This document shows, piece after piece, positions 33,581 through 44,074 of a stretch of DNA of 64,000 nucleotides. Positions within the stretch are counted from its first letter, which is position 1; the number at the start of each line of letters is the position of its first letter. A model generated the notes under the pieces. The model did not search any database, had not been told where the DNA came from, and worked only from the letters and a program-made list of their open reading frames with translations. Both the position numbers and the translations under genes were made by a program. The stretch is taken from the NCBI GenBank assembly GCA_022836615.1, contig MU405225.1, positions 331,418 through 395,417 on the forward strand. Reading direction: 5' to 3'. The stretch is from Annulohypoxylon bovei var. microspora. Lineage: Eukaryota; Ascomycota; Sordariomycetes; Xylariales; Hypoxylaceae.

Positions 33581-34684
33581 GATGAATACATCTAACGTCA
33601 AGAATTAATGATAAAAATACACTCGTCTAAAAGTTTTAGAGAAACATCTTATGTCGTCGGTTACGTATCATTATTTTCACAAAGTGTGAGGAAATATGTA
33701 CCTACATACAAGGGTATATTATCAAAATATTCGTAATATTTGGATATTTTTCTAATTCGCTTATGCCGTATGACGTATGGCTTAAGATATTTATCATCGC
33801 GGAGAGATTAGGTAATTGAAGTCTTAGGACCTAGGTAGCCTTATTCTGCTTGGTTCGGGTACCTAATACAGGTACCTACCTATGTATTTCAGAAAGTTTG
33901 AAAATCATTTTAAGCTCATTATTGGCACGAATTAATACGACTTGACAAGAGACCAATGGATGTTCCTGGATCGTTAAACCTTCTGCAAGTTACAACAACA
34001 TGAGTCAATTTAAATCGTGATACAAATAGAAACGCCATTAGCCAGTCACATGACAGCCCCACAAGTCTTATCAATCCAGGGGCATGGAAAAGTTAATTTA
34101 CAGTACATATGCACAGTAAAGTAGGTACATACTGTACTGTACCCCCGCTCCCGCCCCGCCCCCGCCCTCGTTGTTTACCTAACTTCCAGATCGGAATTCT
34201 CCATGTTACCCCCCACCACACCATCATTTTACATTCCAAAGCTTCTTAAGCTTCGACAACCTTGGAAGTTTTATCACATTGTGGATTCTCACAATTCTCA
34301 AAAGGAATAAGTTTTAGATTCAGATTACCTATGAAGCTAACAGATTTCCAATTCCAACATCAGATCCAAAGGAAGACATACTTGACAGGCCATCCGGGTT
34401 CTCTGACTTCCCTCGTAGTAGAATTCGGAATAGGATCGGAACCAAAGAAGCTTTCATAATATCACCTGCTGGCTAGCACAGTGAGACGTATATGCATAAG
34501 CTTAGTGTACTAAGAGGCGAAATACATCCGACAGCTGAATATAAGTGGTTAACATTTCCATGCCAGCGCGTCAATGACATCATCCGCGGCTCGCAGAGGG
34601 GTTGGCTATACCAGGGCATCTCTATCATATCCACTTATATCCACTTACACGCATCTGTGACTAGCAGGAAACCTTCTCGCCTTG

Positions 34685-34694
34685 GATATATAAG
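34685..34694 (+). promoter_or_regulatory. TATA-like box of the SDR gene
   Basis: gatatataag lies about 160 bp before the ATG at 34849, with CT-rich sequence (ctccatcctcctc) between. The position is plausible for a fungal core promoter. Confidence 0.45.
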
Positions 34695-34848
34695 GAGCTT
34701 AGTACTCTGACATGAGGAATAGTCTATTTTCCATCTCCACTATATTGTAACGCTCTCCATCCTCCTCATTATACCTCAACACCCTTTCTAGCTCACTCTC
34801 GACATCCTATCAGATACCGTAAAAGATCAAGTCAGTTAAATCGCAAAT

Positions 34849-35649
34849 ATGCCTCAAGAAATACCACAAGCAAGCAAGCTGCTCGACCTCTTCAACCTAA
34901 AGGGAAAGGTGATCGTCATCACTGGCGCCTCCGGTCCCCGAGGAATGGGTATCGAGGCTGCTCGGGGTTGCGCCGAGATGGGTGCAGACATTGCCATCAC
35001 CTACAATACACGCAAAGAGGGGGCTGAGCAAAACGTCGCGGGCTTGATTAAAGATTACGGCGTAAAAGTTAAGGCCTACCACTGCGAAGTAAGCGACTAC
35101 ACCAACTGCGAGAAGCTCGTCAGTGACGTGCTGAAGGACTTCGGCCACATTGACGGGTTCATCGCCAACGCCGGCGCGACGGCAGACGGCGGCGTCCTTG
35201 AAGCTTCTAAGGAGGCTTGGGACAAGGTGGTTCAAATCGATTTGAACGGCACGGCCTACTGCGCAAAAGCTGTCGGTCCTCACTTTAAGAAGCAGGGTCA
35301 CGGTTCCTTCGTCATCACCTCTTCAATGTCTGGTCACGTGGCCAACTTTCCCCAGGAGCAGACTTCTTATAACGTAGCGAAGGCTGGCTGCGTTCACATG
35401 GCCCGGTCGCTGGCTAATGAGTGGCGCGACTTCGCGCGCGTCAACTCTATCTCCCCTGGATATATCAGTACCGGCTTGTCCGATTTCATCGAGCCGAAGA
35501 CCCAGAACCTGTGGTATTCTATGGTCCCTATGGGCCGGCCGGGTGAAGCTAAGGAGTTGAAGGCCGCCTATGTGTACCTCATCAGCGATGCTAGCACGTA
35601 TACTACCGGTGCTGACATAGTCATTGATGGAGGATACACATGCCGATAA
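34849..35649 (+). CDS. NADP-dependent short-chain dehydrogenase, mannitol dehydrogenase / sorbose-xylulose reductase type
   Basis: A single exon gives 266 residues. The cofactor loop TGASGPRGMG is at residues 25-34, followed by NAGA near 105, the catalytic Ser in ITSSMSG near 155 and the YNVAK pair near 174-178. The end GADIVIDGGYTCR is typical of classical SDRs. The GMG variant of the glycine motif, the N-terminal LLDLFNLKGKV and the C-terminal GGYTCR (or GGYT-P) are seen in fungal NADP mannitol 2-dehydrogenase, D-arabinitol dehydrogenase and Sou1-like sorbose reductases. These enzymes interconvert ketoses and polyols with NADPH in the cytosol. The exact sugar cannot be told from sequence. 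A TATA-like box lies about 160 bp upstream. Confidence 0.92.
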   Translation: MPQEIPQASKLLDLFNLKGKVIVITGASGPRGMGIEAARGCAEMGADIAITYNTRKEGAEQNVAGLIKDYGVKVKAYHCEVSDYTNCEKLVSDVLKDFGHIDGFIANAGATADGGVLEASKEAWDKVVQIDLNGTAYCAKAVGPHFKKQGHGSFVITSSMSGHVANFPQEQTSYNVAKAGCVHMARSLANEWRDFARVNSISPGYISTGLSDFIEPKTQNLWYSMVPMGRPGEAKELKAAYVYLISDASTYTTGADIVIDGGYTCR

Positions 35650-35972
35650 ACGTGGGGGAAAATGAAGAGTTTATTGCATATGGATATACCTAGAGACACC
35701 TAGACCAGCATTTTTGGCATAGACTGGGGCGTAAAGATTTAAATTTTCTTGTGTTTTCTAGAAACAGCATGCACAGGTATATCATAATCACACATCGACC
35801 TCTTTGCTTTGGCATCCTCACATATTATTCGATGCTTTCTATTGGCTCATATCAGTTCTAAGTTCCAGCCATATATAATAGTACTGCATTGTCTAACAAC
35901 ACTGCGGTTCATTAATTCACATCTGCAGGAAAACTGTCTTAGGGCTTAATGATATTGACCTAAAGCATTAAG
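35650..35972. other. Short intergenic region
   Basis: This 323-bp space contains the 3' end of the SDR gene and the promoter of the next gene. No other feature is visible. Confidence 0.5.
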
Positions 35973-36770
35973 ATGGATACCTCAGAACCGGACGGTCAAT
36001 ATGAATGCAAAATCGAGCATGATAGTATCTATATCAAATTTATGGCTAGTAACCCAGACACTTACTATGATCAATTACTCCGCATCTCCTTTCAGCGAAG
36101 CATCCGCGTACCTGATAATGCTAGTGAGTCGATGCTCCGACCATTCCTAGACAGTTTTCCGCTCTTCAAAGTTCAAGACTATGCCCATCGATTCCCCTCA
36201 GAGGTGGTGGCCAAGGGCGGCTTCTTCACCTCGATGTATCAAACAGAAGCCATGTGGATTGACATCAGTGCGAGAGCAGTATTCATGATCAAGCTCTACA
36301 TTGGAGGGTTTAACGCCGTCTTGGGCGATCGTAGTATGGAAGATATTCAGACTAAATTTCAGCGGTTGAAGCTTGTTGAAGAAGGTGAAAGCACTCGAGA
36401 CTGTGCTGTTATGCCCAGTCAACTCTGGCTCAACGGCCGACTTACTTCACCTGGTATAGTGAGACAATCTGTCTCTATGCCCATGGATCAGGGCGATAGT
36501 ATGAAGGCCCAGCTTAGCAGAAAAGGAGTCATAGCTAGCCTCCAGATTAAGATCACTCCGACGATTGGCCAGAAGCGTCTTTCGCCTCGACGGCTCACTT
36601 CGCCAAAAGGCAACTTTTTTATCAATATCGAATTACTTACGCATAGTATCCATCCTATTCCTTGCTCACCATCGGATCTCATCGTTACCATCAAAAATGT
36701 AATATTTGATTATCAAATAGGATGTCAACCTGATATCCAATTGCTTATATTTGGCGGAAACTTACTTTAA
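35973..36770 (+). CDS. Diverged member of a fungal AMW-domain plus ubiquitin-like protein family
   Basis: A 265-codon frame starts at 35973. The central part contains the blocks FPSEVVAKGGFF, SMYQTEAMWIDISAR, IKLYIGGFNAVLGD, CAVMPSQLWLNGRL and GIVRQSVSMPMDQGDSMKAQ, a conserved but unnamed domain repeatedly seen in Pezizomycotina proteins (usual form QREAMWI, IKIYVGGVNA, VRQFVAMPLGSGYSVEAQ). The last 50 residues fit a degenerate ubiquitin fold (INIELLTHS, CSPSDLIVTIKNVIF, QPDIQLLIFGGNLL). The canonical Gly-Ser-Gly-Tyr stretch of the first domain has become DQGDS, and the ubiquitin part stops before its last strand. A TAA stands just before a good intron donor (gtgagt at 36775), and downstream sequence at 36983-37180 codes for the family's usual C-terminal part. 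The gene may therefore be decaying, or expressed as a shortened protein. Confidence 0.6.
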   Translation: MDTSEPDGQYECKIEHDSIYIKFMASNPDTYYDQLLRISFQRSIRVPDNASESMLRPFLDSFPLFKVQDYAHRFPSEVVAKGGFFTSMYQTEAMWIDISARAVFMIKLYIGGFNAVLGDRSMEDIQTKFQRLKLVEEGESTRDCAVMPSQLWLNGRLTSPGIVRQSVSMPMDQGDSMKAQLSRKGVIASLQIKITPTIGQKRLSPRRLTSPKGNFFINIELLTHSIHPIPCSPSDLIVTIKNVIFDYQIGCQPDIQLLIFGGNLL

Positions 36771-36982
36771 GATTGTGAGTGAACTATCCATCCATCATTA
36801 CCTAGGTAGGTAACCCGATTAATCTCCGCGTAGACAGTACATTAGAATATTATGATATAAAGAAGGTAATTAAATTATACCTACTCTCGTGATATTGTGC
36901 TAGGCCAATATTATGATCTAATTAAAGGGTCCAACAAAAGTCGGCACACCCGGGTTTTATACTAACTTATAACTCTATCTAG
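36771..36982 (+). other. Probable intron of the ubiquitin-like fusion gene
   Basis: gtgagt at 36775, actaac at 36961-36966 and tctag at 36978-36982 make a complete set of splice signals. A TACCTAGGTAGGTA run sits inside at about 36800-36813. Confidence 0.4.
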
Positions 36983-37180
36983 GGTGATACCATAATTATG
37001 AAATTTTCCTATCGCAGTGAAGTTGAGAGACTATGGGAGAGGGACCGAAAGGACATTACTGATGCGACACATTGGATGAAGGATCAGACAATAACGATTT
37101 CTGTCCATATCCTCAACAGCGCCTCCTTCCTTGAAGTTACAGGTCGAAACCCGCCGCACCCTCAAGCGCGACTTGGATAA
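36983..37180 (+). pseudogene. C-terminal remnant of the ubiquitin-like fusion gene
   Basis: After the acceptor at 36982 the frame reads GDTIIMKFSYRSEVERLWERD and then TITISVHILNSASFLEVTGRNPPHP before stopping. The block with VHILNSASFLEVTGRNPP matches the C-terminal block of the same fungal ubiquitin-like family (usual form CFVHLCNSMAWREITGREPP followed by a GLPWFDYY end), which is missing here. The exon phase does not fit the upstream donor and the last ubiquitin strand is absent, so this looks like a broken gene rather than a separate 60-residue protein. Confidence 0.5.
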
Positions 37181-38457
37181 TGGGATCTGATCTAGGAAAG
37201 GGGAAGATTGGGAGTTGATAGGGTTGTGGATAGCCTATAGGAGATTGACCCGGTGGTGACTTGACTATCTAGGTTAGGTATTTACCCATACCTACGCAAG
37301 AGAAAACCAATTGATCACCTGCTACTTATATTAAATGCGCATAGCATCTTCGAGATGAGTGAAAACTGCTCCGAATCGCGAAATGATGAGGTCGTACTTC
37401 TAGTGGTAAAACGACTTATTCATATACTTGAGTTCCCTTGACGATATATATGTCATCGCCAGATCGCATGCCCCACTCTCGACGATGGCTCGTTTCCCTC
37501 TATGTTTTCTGGGGAAACCACTATTTAACATCTTAAAATACAGTAGAAGTAGAGTTTCAGATTACTCAATGGAAGTCACCGTGATAGTTCACGGGACTAT
37601 ACTTGACTTTAAATATTCTTATTTTTGACTTCATACCTACGTTCCTAAACTTATCTGAGCTGCTAGGTCAATTAAGCTTCCTACTAGGTATGTACATTAT
37701 CAGCCAACCCCCACTCTTGATGTTTATCTTATCTATTATCTTATCTATCATGGGAACCTTATGTACGTACATATGTACATATGTACCTAACCCCTGGCTC
37801 TAGATCGTCTTGGCCAAGATTCAATTCATTTTCTTCTCTACCTAACTCACCAATCCCACCGGCTCAACCCGCCTAGCCCGCATAGTCAGTCTCGTCATTT
37901 CGAGCTATTTGCTTGCTTAATAATTCTCCATCGTGGGCTATCAGCTTCGGGATTACCTAGAAGAGCAATCAAGCTAGGGTCAAGATGCAGACCATATACT
38001 GGGATTAGGATATGATTCTTGGGAATGCAATGGTGGTGGCGCAACTATCTAAGACTTAAGAGGTCTAGAAAGTAACTTTTTAACGCCTTTTTTTCTCTTT
38101 TATTCTTATTATTCCTTTATATCACATCATAGGAACGACGCTACAACGTATATATGATTTTTTCGACATCGTATGTCACGAAAAAAAATCTTATCACCAG
38201 TGACTCAACGTGGTGGATTAGACTGACGTAAGGTTAGTCTAACTATCAAGAGGTAGCAGCGCGGGTACCGAATCTGGATCTCGGTGGAGCCGGAAGTAAG
38301 TAATTTTTGATTCGGGTCGCCACAGTCCAATCCGATATATTTATCTCAGCCCCGAACGAATATCTGGAGTTTCCCGGCCTCCTTCCGTCCGACTCGGACT
38401 TTACCTCATCTTTTAATAGGAACTCACAGCCCTTTCGAAACTCACTTTCGTTAGACA
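37181..38457. other. Intergenic, promoter of the MFS gene at its right end
   Basis: No gene is visible. A short gtacatatgtacatatgtac palindromic run lies at 37763-37785 next to a TACGTACAT word. TTATCTATTA repeats lie at 37730-37750. Confidence 0.5.
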
Positions 38458-40394
38458 ATGGCAACCGATACGCCGAACATGTCCGAGACGAAGATACAGG
38501 TGCAGGATGCCGATGCGGAGATTGCCACGGATCCGACGTTCGGTGTGGATGAGAAGAAACTCCTGCGCAAGCTTGACTTACACATCATCCCCCTCGTAAT
38601 GTTACTTTGTCAGTCACCCGATGTTTTACTAAACATTAAATAACTTTTATGATACTAAATTCATACTAGTTGCTATAATGAATGTATTTACTAACATCAG
38701 GCAATAGACACATTTAGTTTCTTGGATCGGTATTTAATTCGTTGGCTGTTCAACTAGCGAACTCCTTACTGATCGGCCCCTTAGTGTGAACATTGGCAAT
38801 GCGCGTCTCTACAGCATGGAGAAAGACCTTGGATTGGTAGGGAACCAGTTCCAAGTAGCTGTCTCTATCTTCTTCGTCACGTGTTAGTTCCCCCTTTCTA
38901 AATAATAGCTATGGAGTCCGGTGCTATTTTGTAGATGACCTCATCTGTAGGATGCTAACCCCGAATTTCCATAGACCTGTTGTTTGAGATACCTTCAAAC
39001 TTGGTGTTAAAGCCTCTGACTCCATCCCGATACATCGCCGCCGTCGCAGTCGGCTGGGGTATTATAGCAACGTGCACTGGTTTCGTCCACAGTTACGGCG
39101 CGCTTATCGCCGTGCGACTGATCCTAGGTGTCGTCGAAGCCGGACTCTTTCCGGGGCTTAACGTCTACCTGACCTTCTTCTACACGAAACAGGAACTCGC
39201 TTTGCGCGTCGGTTACCTCTTCGTCAGTGCTGCCATTTCTGGAGCTTTGGGCGGACTGCTGGCTTATGGCATTGGTCAGATGGCGGGTATCGCCGGCTAT
39301 AGTGGTTGGAGATGGATTTTCATCATTGAGGGTCTTCCGAGTATTGTGATAGGCGTTGCTGCGTTCTTCCTCCTTCCAAACGATATTGAGCATGCCTATT
39401 TCTTGACTCCCGAGGAGAAGAAGCTCGCCACAGCACGACATCTACGCCACTATGGATTTACAGAAAGTGCGGCGAAGTTCAGCAAGAACGATATGATGGC
39501 CGCGTTTAAGGATTGGAAGATCTGGCTATTCTGCCTTGGCCAATTTGGTGTTGATACCATGCTCTATGGTAAGTCTCACGCTTCATATTCAAGGTTATGG
39601 TGATGCACTTGTTGACTTAGATGTTGTTAGGATACTCAACATTTTTGCCAACTATTATCCGCGGTCTCGGAGAATGGTCAACAGCGGAGATTCAACTTCT
39701 CACCATCCCTTGCTACTTCGTCGGAGCTATGACATACATGGGAATTGCGTTCCTATCAGATCGTTTGCAGATGCGCGGGATGTTTTGTGTAATCTTTGGC
39801 ACTATCAGCGTAGTTGGATACGGAGTACTGCTTTCCGATTCATCGGCAGGCGTACACTACTTTGGGTATGATGATCCTATAATTTACTTTATGGACATGA
39901 CTAACAGTTCAAAGTTGTTTCCTCGTGGCTACTGGACTATATGTCACCGTTGGTCTGCCATTAGCTTGGGTTAGTTTCACAGCGTCTTTTAAAATTCGAT
40001 GATGCCGACTGACAAAATTTAGCTACCGAGCAACACACCACGGTACGGCAAGCGTACGACTGCTAACGGCATGCAGCTCACCTCTGGAAACACCGCAGGA
40101 ATTATGTCATCGTTTATCTAGTAAGCCCGGAATGGTAACATCTTGAATTCGCAATTGAGTAACTAACCCCTATCTAGTCCTAGTACGGCTGGGCCGCGTT
40201 ATATCGAAGGGAATGCTATTTCTCTATCTCTTGTGGGGATGTCTGCCTGCTTGTTCGGCTTTCTGTGGTTTTGGTTCGCCAGGGAGAACAGGAAGCGGGA
40301 CGAGGGACCCCTAAAACCAATTCACGAAAATTTGTCTGAAGATGAGCTTGCTGAGCTTGGAGATGATAGCCCGAGATATAAGTATACTATCTAA
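38458..40394 (+). CDS. MFS anion:cation symporter (Dal5/allantoate permease-like family)
   Basis: Eight exons (38458-38608, 38708-38729, 38785-38882, 38975-39568, 39631-39865, 39915-39969, 40023-40120, 40178-40394) join in frame to 489 residues. All introns are 49-99 bp with GT-AG ends, most with CTAAC branch sites. The second exon is only 22 nt. Signature blocks are LDLHIIPLVMLLYTFSFLDR, NIGNARLYSMEKDLGL, TYLLFEIPSNLVLK, GVVEAGLFPGLNVYLTFFY, YSGWRWIFIIEGLPSIVIGV and NTAGIMSSFIYPSTAGPRY. These belong to the anion:cation symporter branch of the major facilitator superfamily, which moves allantoate, nicotinate, pantothenate or similar organic anions with protons across the plasma membrane. About 12 hydrophobic spans are present, and the N- and C-terminal tails are acidic. 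The substrate cannot be decided. The frame is intact. Confidence 0.93.
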
Positions 40395-41192
40395 GATATT
40401 TCAAGAATGATAGAATTTAGATATCTTGATAATAGTTATACCTAGTTATGGTTAAAGATACCCTAACTAGTTATATAGTAGACATAGCTAAAACATTGAT
40501 CAATAAAGTAAAACTGCTGTTAATGAGCTGTCTTTTACCAATCTGAGGAACCAATAATACTGTTACTTTCTAAATAACTATTGGAAATGACGCCTCTCAT
40601 CTATGAGAATAAATGAAGGGGATTCTGCTGAGACCGCCTGGACACATTAGCCGTGGATTGTTTGAATCCGATGTGGGTATGGAATAATGGATGTATTCAA
40701 ACCTCTTCGCCTTCTATAAAGTCCCTAACATCTCGTTTATCACTCTTGCGGAGTTGATCGACGACCCAAGTTGTCAATGTGAGACTGTCCGACTTATCTA
40801 ATGGCTCGGCTAGGCTTTCTTGATCAAGAGGGACTCGTGTGAACCCCTGAAAAAACTTGGAGATTGCATGGAATAAAAATATTATTGCACGTCTAAGTAC
40901 CTAGGTACCCCCGCCATGCTTGGGACCATTTCTGTAGCTGAGTCATGAAGAGGTCTAACTGCATCCAGCAATCAGCTTTAATATGGTGCACCCCACTTTT
41001 CGCGATTGGAAGGCGCGTCAGCGTGTTAATTAAATTTAGGGCGCGTCAGTTTCGCATCTATCGTGACATCACTCCACTTATACTTGGACCTTTTCACCTT
41101 CTACCGCGACTAACGGAATCCCTTAAACTCTCATCTCCTAAAGACCAAATACTCCTACAACTTATACCGGGATATTGCAGGAAGAAGCCATC
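40395..41192. other. Intergenic between the MFS gene and FEN1
   Basis: A TACCTAGGTACC run lies near 40901-40911. Pyrimidine-rich sequence before 41193 is compatible with the FEN1 promoter and leader. Nothing else is seen. Confidence 0.5.
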
Positions 41193-42539
41193 ATGGGTAT
41201 TAAGGGCTTATTTCCAATCATCAAAGATGAGGCTCCTGCCGCTATCAAGGAGGGCGAGATCAAAAATCAATTCGGTCGCAAGGTTGCCATTGTGAGTATA
41301 ACTTGATATGACATGCGCCCGATTGATATGCTAACGCTTTGATATTAGGATGCGTACGTCTGACACCATTATATATGATATGATAGGTAGAGACTAATTC
41401 ACGAGCAGGTCTATGAGTATCTACAGTTTTTTGATCGCAGTCCGCTCCGATGGCCAACAACTCACGAACGAGTCCGGTGACACGACATCTCATCTCATGG
41501 GAATGTTCTACCGCACGTTACGAATGGTCGACAATGGCATCAAGCCCCTCTACGTATTCGACGGCGCACCGCCCAAAATGAAGTCTGGTGAATTAGCTCG
41601 TCGTTTCCAGCGAAAGGCAGAAGCGAAGGAAGGACTCGAGGAAGCCAAGGAGACAGGTACGAGTGAAGACATTGAGAAGTTCTCCCGCCGAACTGTCCGA
41701 GTCACGAAAGAGCACAACGCCGAATGCCAACAATTGCTGAAGTTGATGGGTATACCCTACATCGTTGCGCCAACCGAGGCCGAAGCACAATGCGCCGCTC
41801 TTGCGAGAGCTGGGAAAGTCTTCGCGGCGGCTAGCGAGGATATGGACACCCTGTGCTTCGACGCTCCAGTCTTGTTGCGCCACTTGACCTTCAGCGAACA
41901 GAGAAAAGAGCCCATTCAGGAGATCCACGTGGATAAGGTCCTCGAGGGATTGAACATGGATCGTAAACAGGTTAGTTGGATCGGTCCCATTATTGCACAT
42001 CGCAAGGGAACTAATTGAAATAGTTTGTCGATCTCTGCATTTTACTCGGTTGCGATTACGTCGACCCTATTCCTAAAATCGGACCAACCACTGCATTGAA
42101 GTTGATTCGTCAATACGGCACACTTGAGAAGGTGGTCGAATACATTGAGAGTGACCCCAAGTACACGCTTCCCGAGGACTGGCCTTTCGAGGATGCGCGA
42201 GCCTTGTTCTTCGAGCCGGACGTACGCAAGGCAGACGACCCGCTTTGCGATTTCAAATGGGAGAAGCCTGATATGGAGGGACTTGTCAAATTCTTGGCCG
42301 TCGACAAGGGCTTTAACGAGGACAGAGTCCGTGCTGGTGGCGCACGATTAGAGAAAGCTACCAAGAGTTCGCAGCAAGCGCGATTGGAAGGCTTCTTCAA
42401 GGTTATCCCGAAGACGGACCAGGAGAAAGCCGCGCATAAACGAAAGCTAGAAGAGCAGAACGAGTCAAAGAAAAAGAAGCTGAAGGAAGACAAGAAGGAG
42501 AAGGCTAAGGCTAAGGCGAAGCCCCGTGGAACGGCGTAA
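41193..42539 (+). CDS. FEN1: Flap endonuclease 1 (Rad27/Rad2 homologue)
   Basis: Four exons (41193-41291, 41349-41353, 41409-41970, 42024-42539) encode 393 residues, the usual family size. The second exon is just five nucleotides (GATGC) and carries the codon of Asp34, a catalytic metal ligand. Without it the frame and the conserved VAIDASMSIYSFL block are lost. Other active-site blocks are YVFDGAPP (Asp86), APTEAEAQCA (Glu158/160), ASEDMDTLCF (Asp179/181) and GCDYVDPIPKIGP (Asp233). The helix-two-turn-helix region PKIGPTTALKLI follows. A PCNA-interacting box QARLEGFF and a Lys-rich nuclear tail close the protein. FEN1 removes 5' flaps during Okazaki-fragment maturation and long-patch base-excision repair in the nucleus. 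Gene symbol by clear family membership; the species-specific name is unknown. Confidence 0.96.
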
Positions 42540-43425
42540 TGCTCGCGCGTTTTCGGAGCTAGGTATGGCAGACACTGTCTGCCGGGATATGTCGGTCTGC
42601 AAATCATGCGTTGCTATCTAAGATGGGTTTGTTTGACAACTGGCGTTGCTGGCTTTGCATCAAAAATCGGAGTTTATGGTTATGGGCGGGCAAGAAGTAA
42701 TACCGAACAGGTATGAAATACTGGTACCTCTAGATCTTGCTGATGAGAAATATTCCACACTGCTGGTATAGCAGTGGGCTTAGACTACGGCTCTCAATTC
42801 ATGTGTGTTACTTTTCAGCAATTGTTAAATTTCGCCTATTTAGCCTCAGCTTTATATAGTTAAAGATGTGTAGGCTGTTTAGATCGTCACCATACAGCTC
42901 ACTACTAATGAATAACATGCCCATAATGTTGAATCCGCTACGTCTCCCTCGCCCTCGCCATCGGGAAAAGGGGTAAGGGTTAAACATCGACGTACGAAGG
43001 TTGGGGCCAATAATTTTGCATATCAGCCACGGCCTTTGCCCAGTCTGCCAGTGCGTGATTAGATCAGCAATCAATCGGTCTAATAGTGATCTCTTCGCTA
43101 TGATTGGTGGTCAATTGCGCTATAACCCAGGGCACTCAGCCACTAAGGCAAAACTCTTTACAGCCCGTTCGCAGAAGTCTTATTTGACCTCCAATCGTCA
43201 AATGTGCGAAATCTTCGGCCTTAACCTTCGCATAGACCTTATCAATATTCTAAATGAGAAAGGGGTAAGTTGATATCTTCACTAGTATCTCCTACCTAGT
43301 CACATGATACCAGCAACCGCAACAATCCTCTTTATTTAAATATTCGAATAAGAAGATTCCGGCGCTGATACACTTTCACGACGGGGGCAGGAGGGACCGA
43401 GGGCGCATAATTGGGTAGCGCGTGC
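42540..43425. other. Intergenic, contains dispersed repeat copy B
   Basis: The main feature is the inverted partner of the 23.3-kb dispersed repeat, listed separately. No gene is visible. Confidence 0.5.
42963..43268 (-). mobile_element. SINE- or MITE-like dispersed repeat, copy B
   Basis: On the minus strand the core (43160 down to 43031) runs parallel to copy A at 23466-23616, with many long identical words (for example agtggctgagtg, agatcactatta, gatctaatcacgcactg). The element appears bounded by gaaaaggggtaag at about 42964-42976 and gagaaaggggtaag at about 43255-43268. The A-box-like TGGCTGAGTG maps to 43133-43142 on the minus strand. Copy A has an additional 15-25 bp segment between cgattgatt and the gatcactatta block. 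Confidence 0.6.
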
Positions 43426-43925
43426 TAGCTAGGCGGAGGCGATTCGGCAGGCGGGAATTTGACGACGGGGCTATCGCTTCGGCTGAAAGACAAGGGGAAA
43501 CAGCCCCTGAAAAGGCAGGTCCTGCTATACCCCGAGGCGAACCTGCCGTTCGAATGCAACGGGATTTTTAGCTTCGCAGACCACTACCCGTGCGCCGAAT
43601 GCGCACTATCCGGCGCATAGGTATAAGTCCCCCGGCATGCAGCCGCCCGAGAAACTGGCTGGTTTACCGCCGGCGGTCGTGTGCACGTTCGGTTCCGATC
43701 CCCTGCGGAAGGCTGGGAATAGGGTTGTGTGGAAGCATTATCCGAGCCTGACCACCCCGCATGGATTCCTCCAGATAGCGCCGTGGAGTGGGGATGCGGA
43801 GGATGCGGTGACGGATATAGGGAAGTTAATAAGGAAGTTAAGTCGGCAGGCGGGGGTGTTGAATTTAAGTGTTTTGAGCTGGAGGGCGGTTGGAGACGTT
43901 AGGGAGCTTAGTGGCTTATTATAGT
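43426..43925 (+). pseudogene. Alpha/beta hydrolase fold-3 relic, C-terminal half
   Basis: Translation from 43432 gives GGGDSAGGNLTTGLSLRL, QVLLYPEANLPFE and FSFADHYPC, then a stop. The next frame continues with HRYKSPGMQPPEKLAGLPPA, VVCTFGSDPLRKAGN and ends ...GKLIRKLSRQ. GDSAGGNL is the nucleophile elbow of the hormone-sensitive-lipase-like (alpha/beta hydrolase 3) family, and SPGMQPPEKLAGLPPA is its usual region before the catalytic Asp. A frameshift falls near 43590-43605, a stop lies at 43426-43428, and the N-terminal half with the HGGG oxyanion motif is missing. It is therefore dead. The GC content is much higher than that of the surroundings, consistent with a recent loss. Confidence 0.8.
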
Positions 43926-44074
43926 GATCTAGTGGCCCCAAATAATAGGGCGTTTATAGGGGCAACTGCACCATACGGACATGGATGGAAGCCCGTGTTT
44001 CCGCCCTCTTCATTTAACACCAGTCATATAACAATAAACCCGAAAAAAAGCATTGGCAGAGCTAGCCACAATTT
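43926..44074. other. Short spacer
   Basis: Between the hydrolase relic and the small conserved gene. Nothing recognisable. Confidence 0.4.

Larger units (their letters stand above)
31721..34848. other. Intergenic, 3.1 kb, with a MITE
   Basis: No gene is visible. It holds a 190-bp inverted-repeat element (33391-33580), and TACCTA/TAGGTA runs near 31926-31937, 33455-33466 and 33869-33882. GC-rich cccgctcccgccccgccccc occurs at 34143-34167, a possible GC-box-like promoter region 0.7 kb before the SDR gene. Confidence 0.55.

Noticed and set aside
42110..42607. 165-codon minus-strand frame over FEN1
   Set aside because: Ser/Phe-rich antisense shadow of the Lys-rich FEN1 coding strand.
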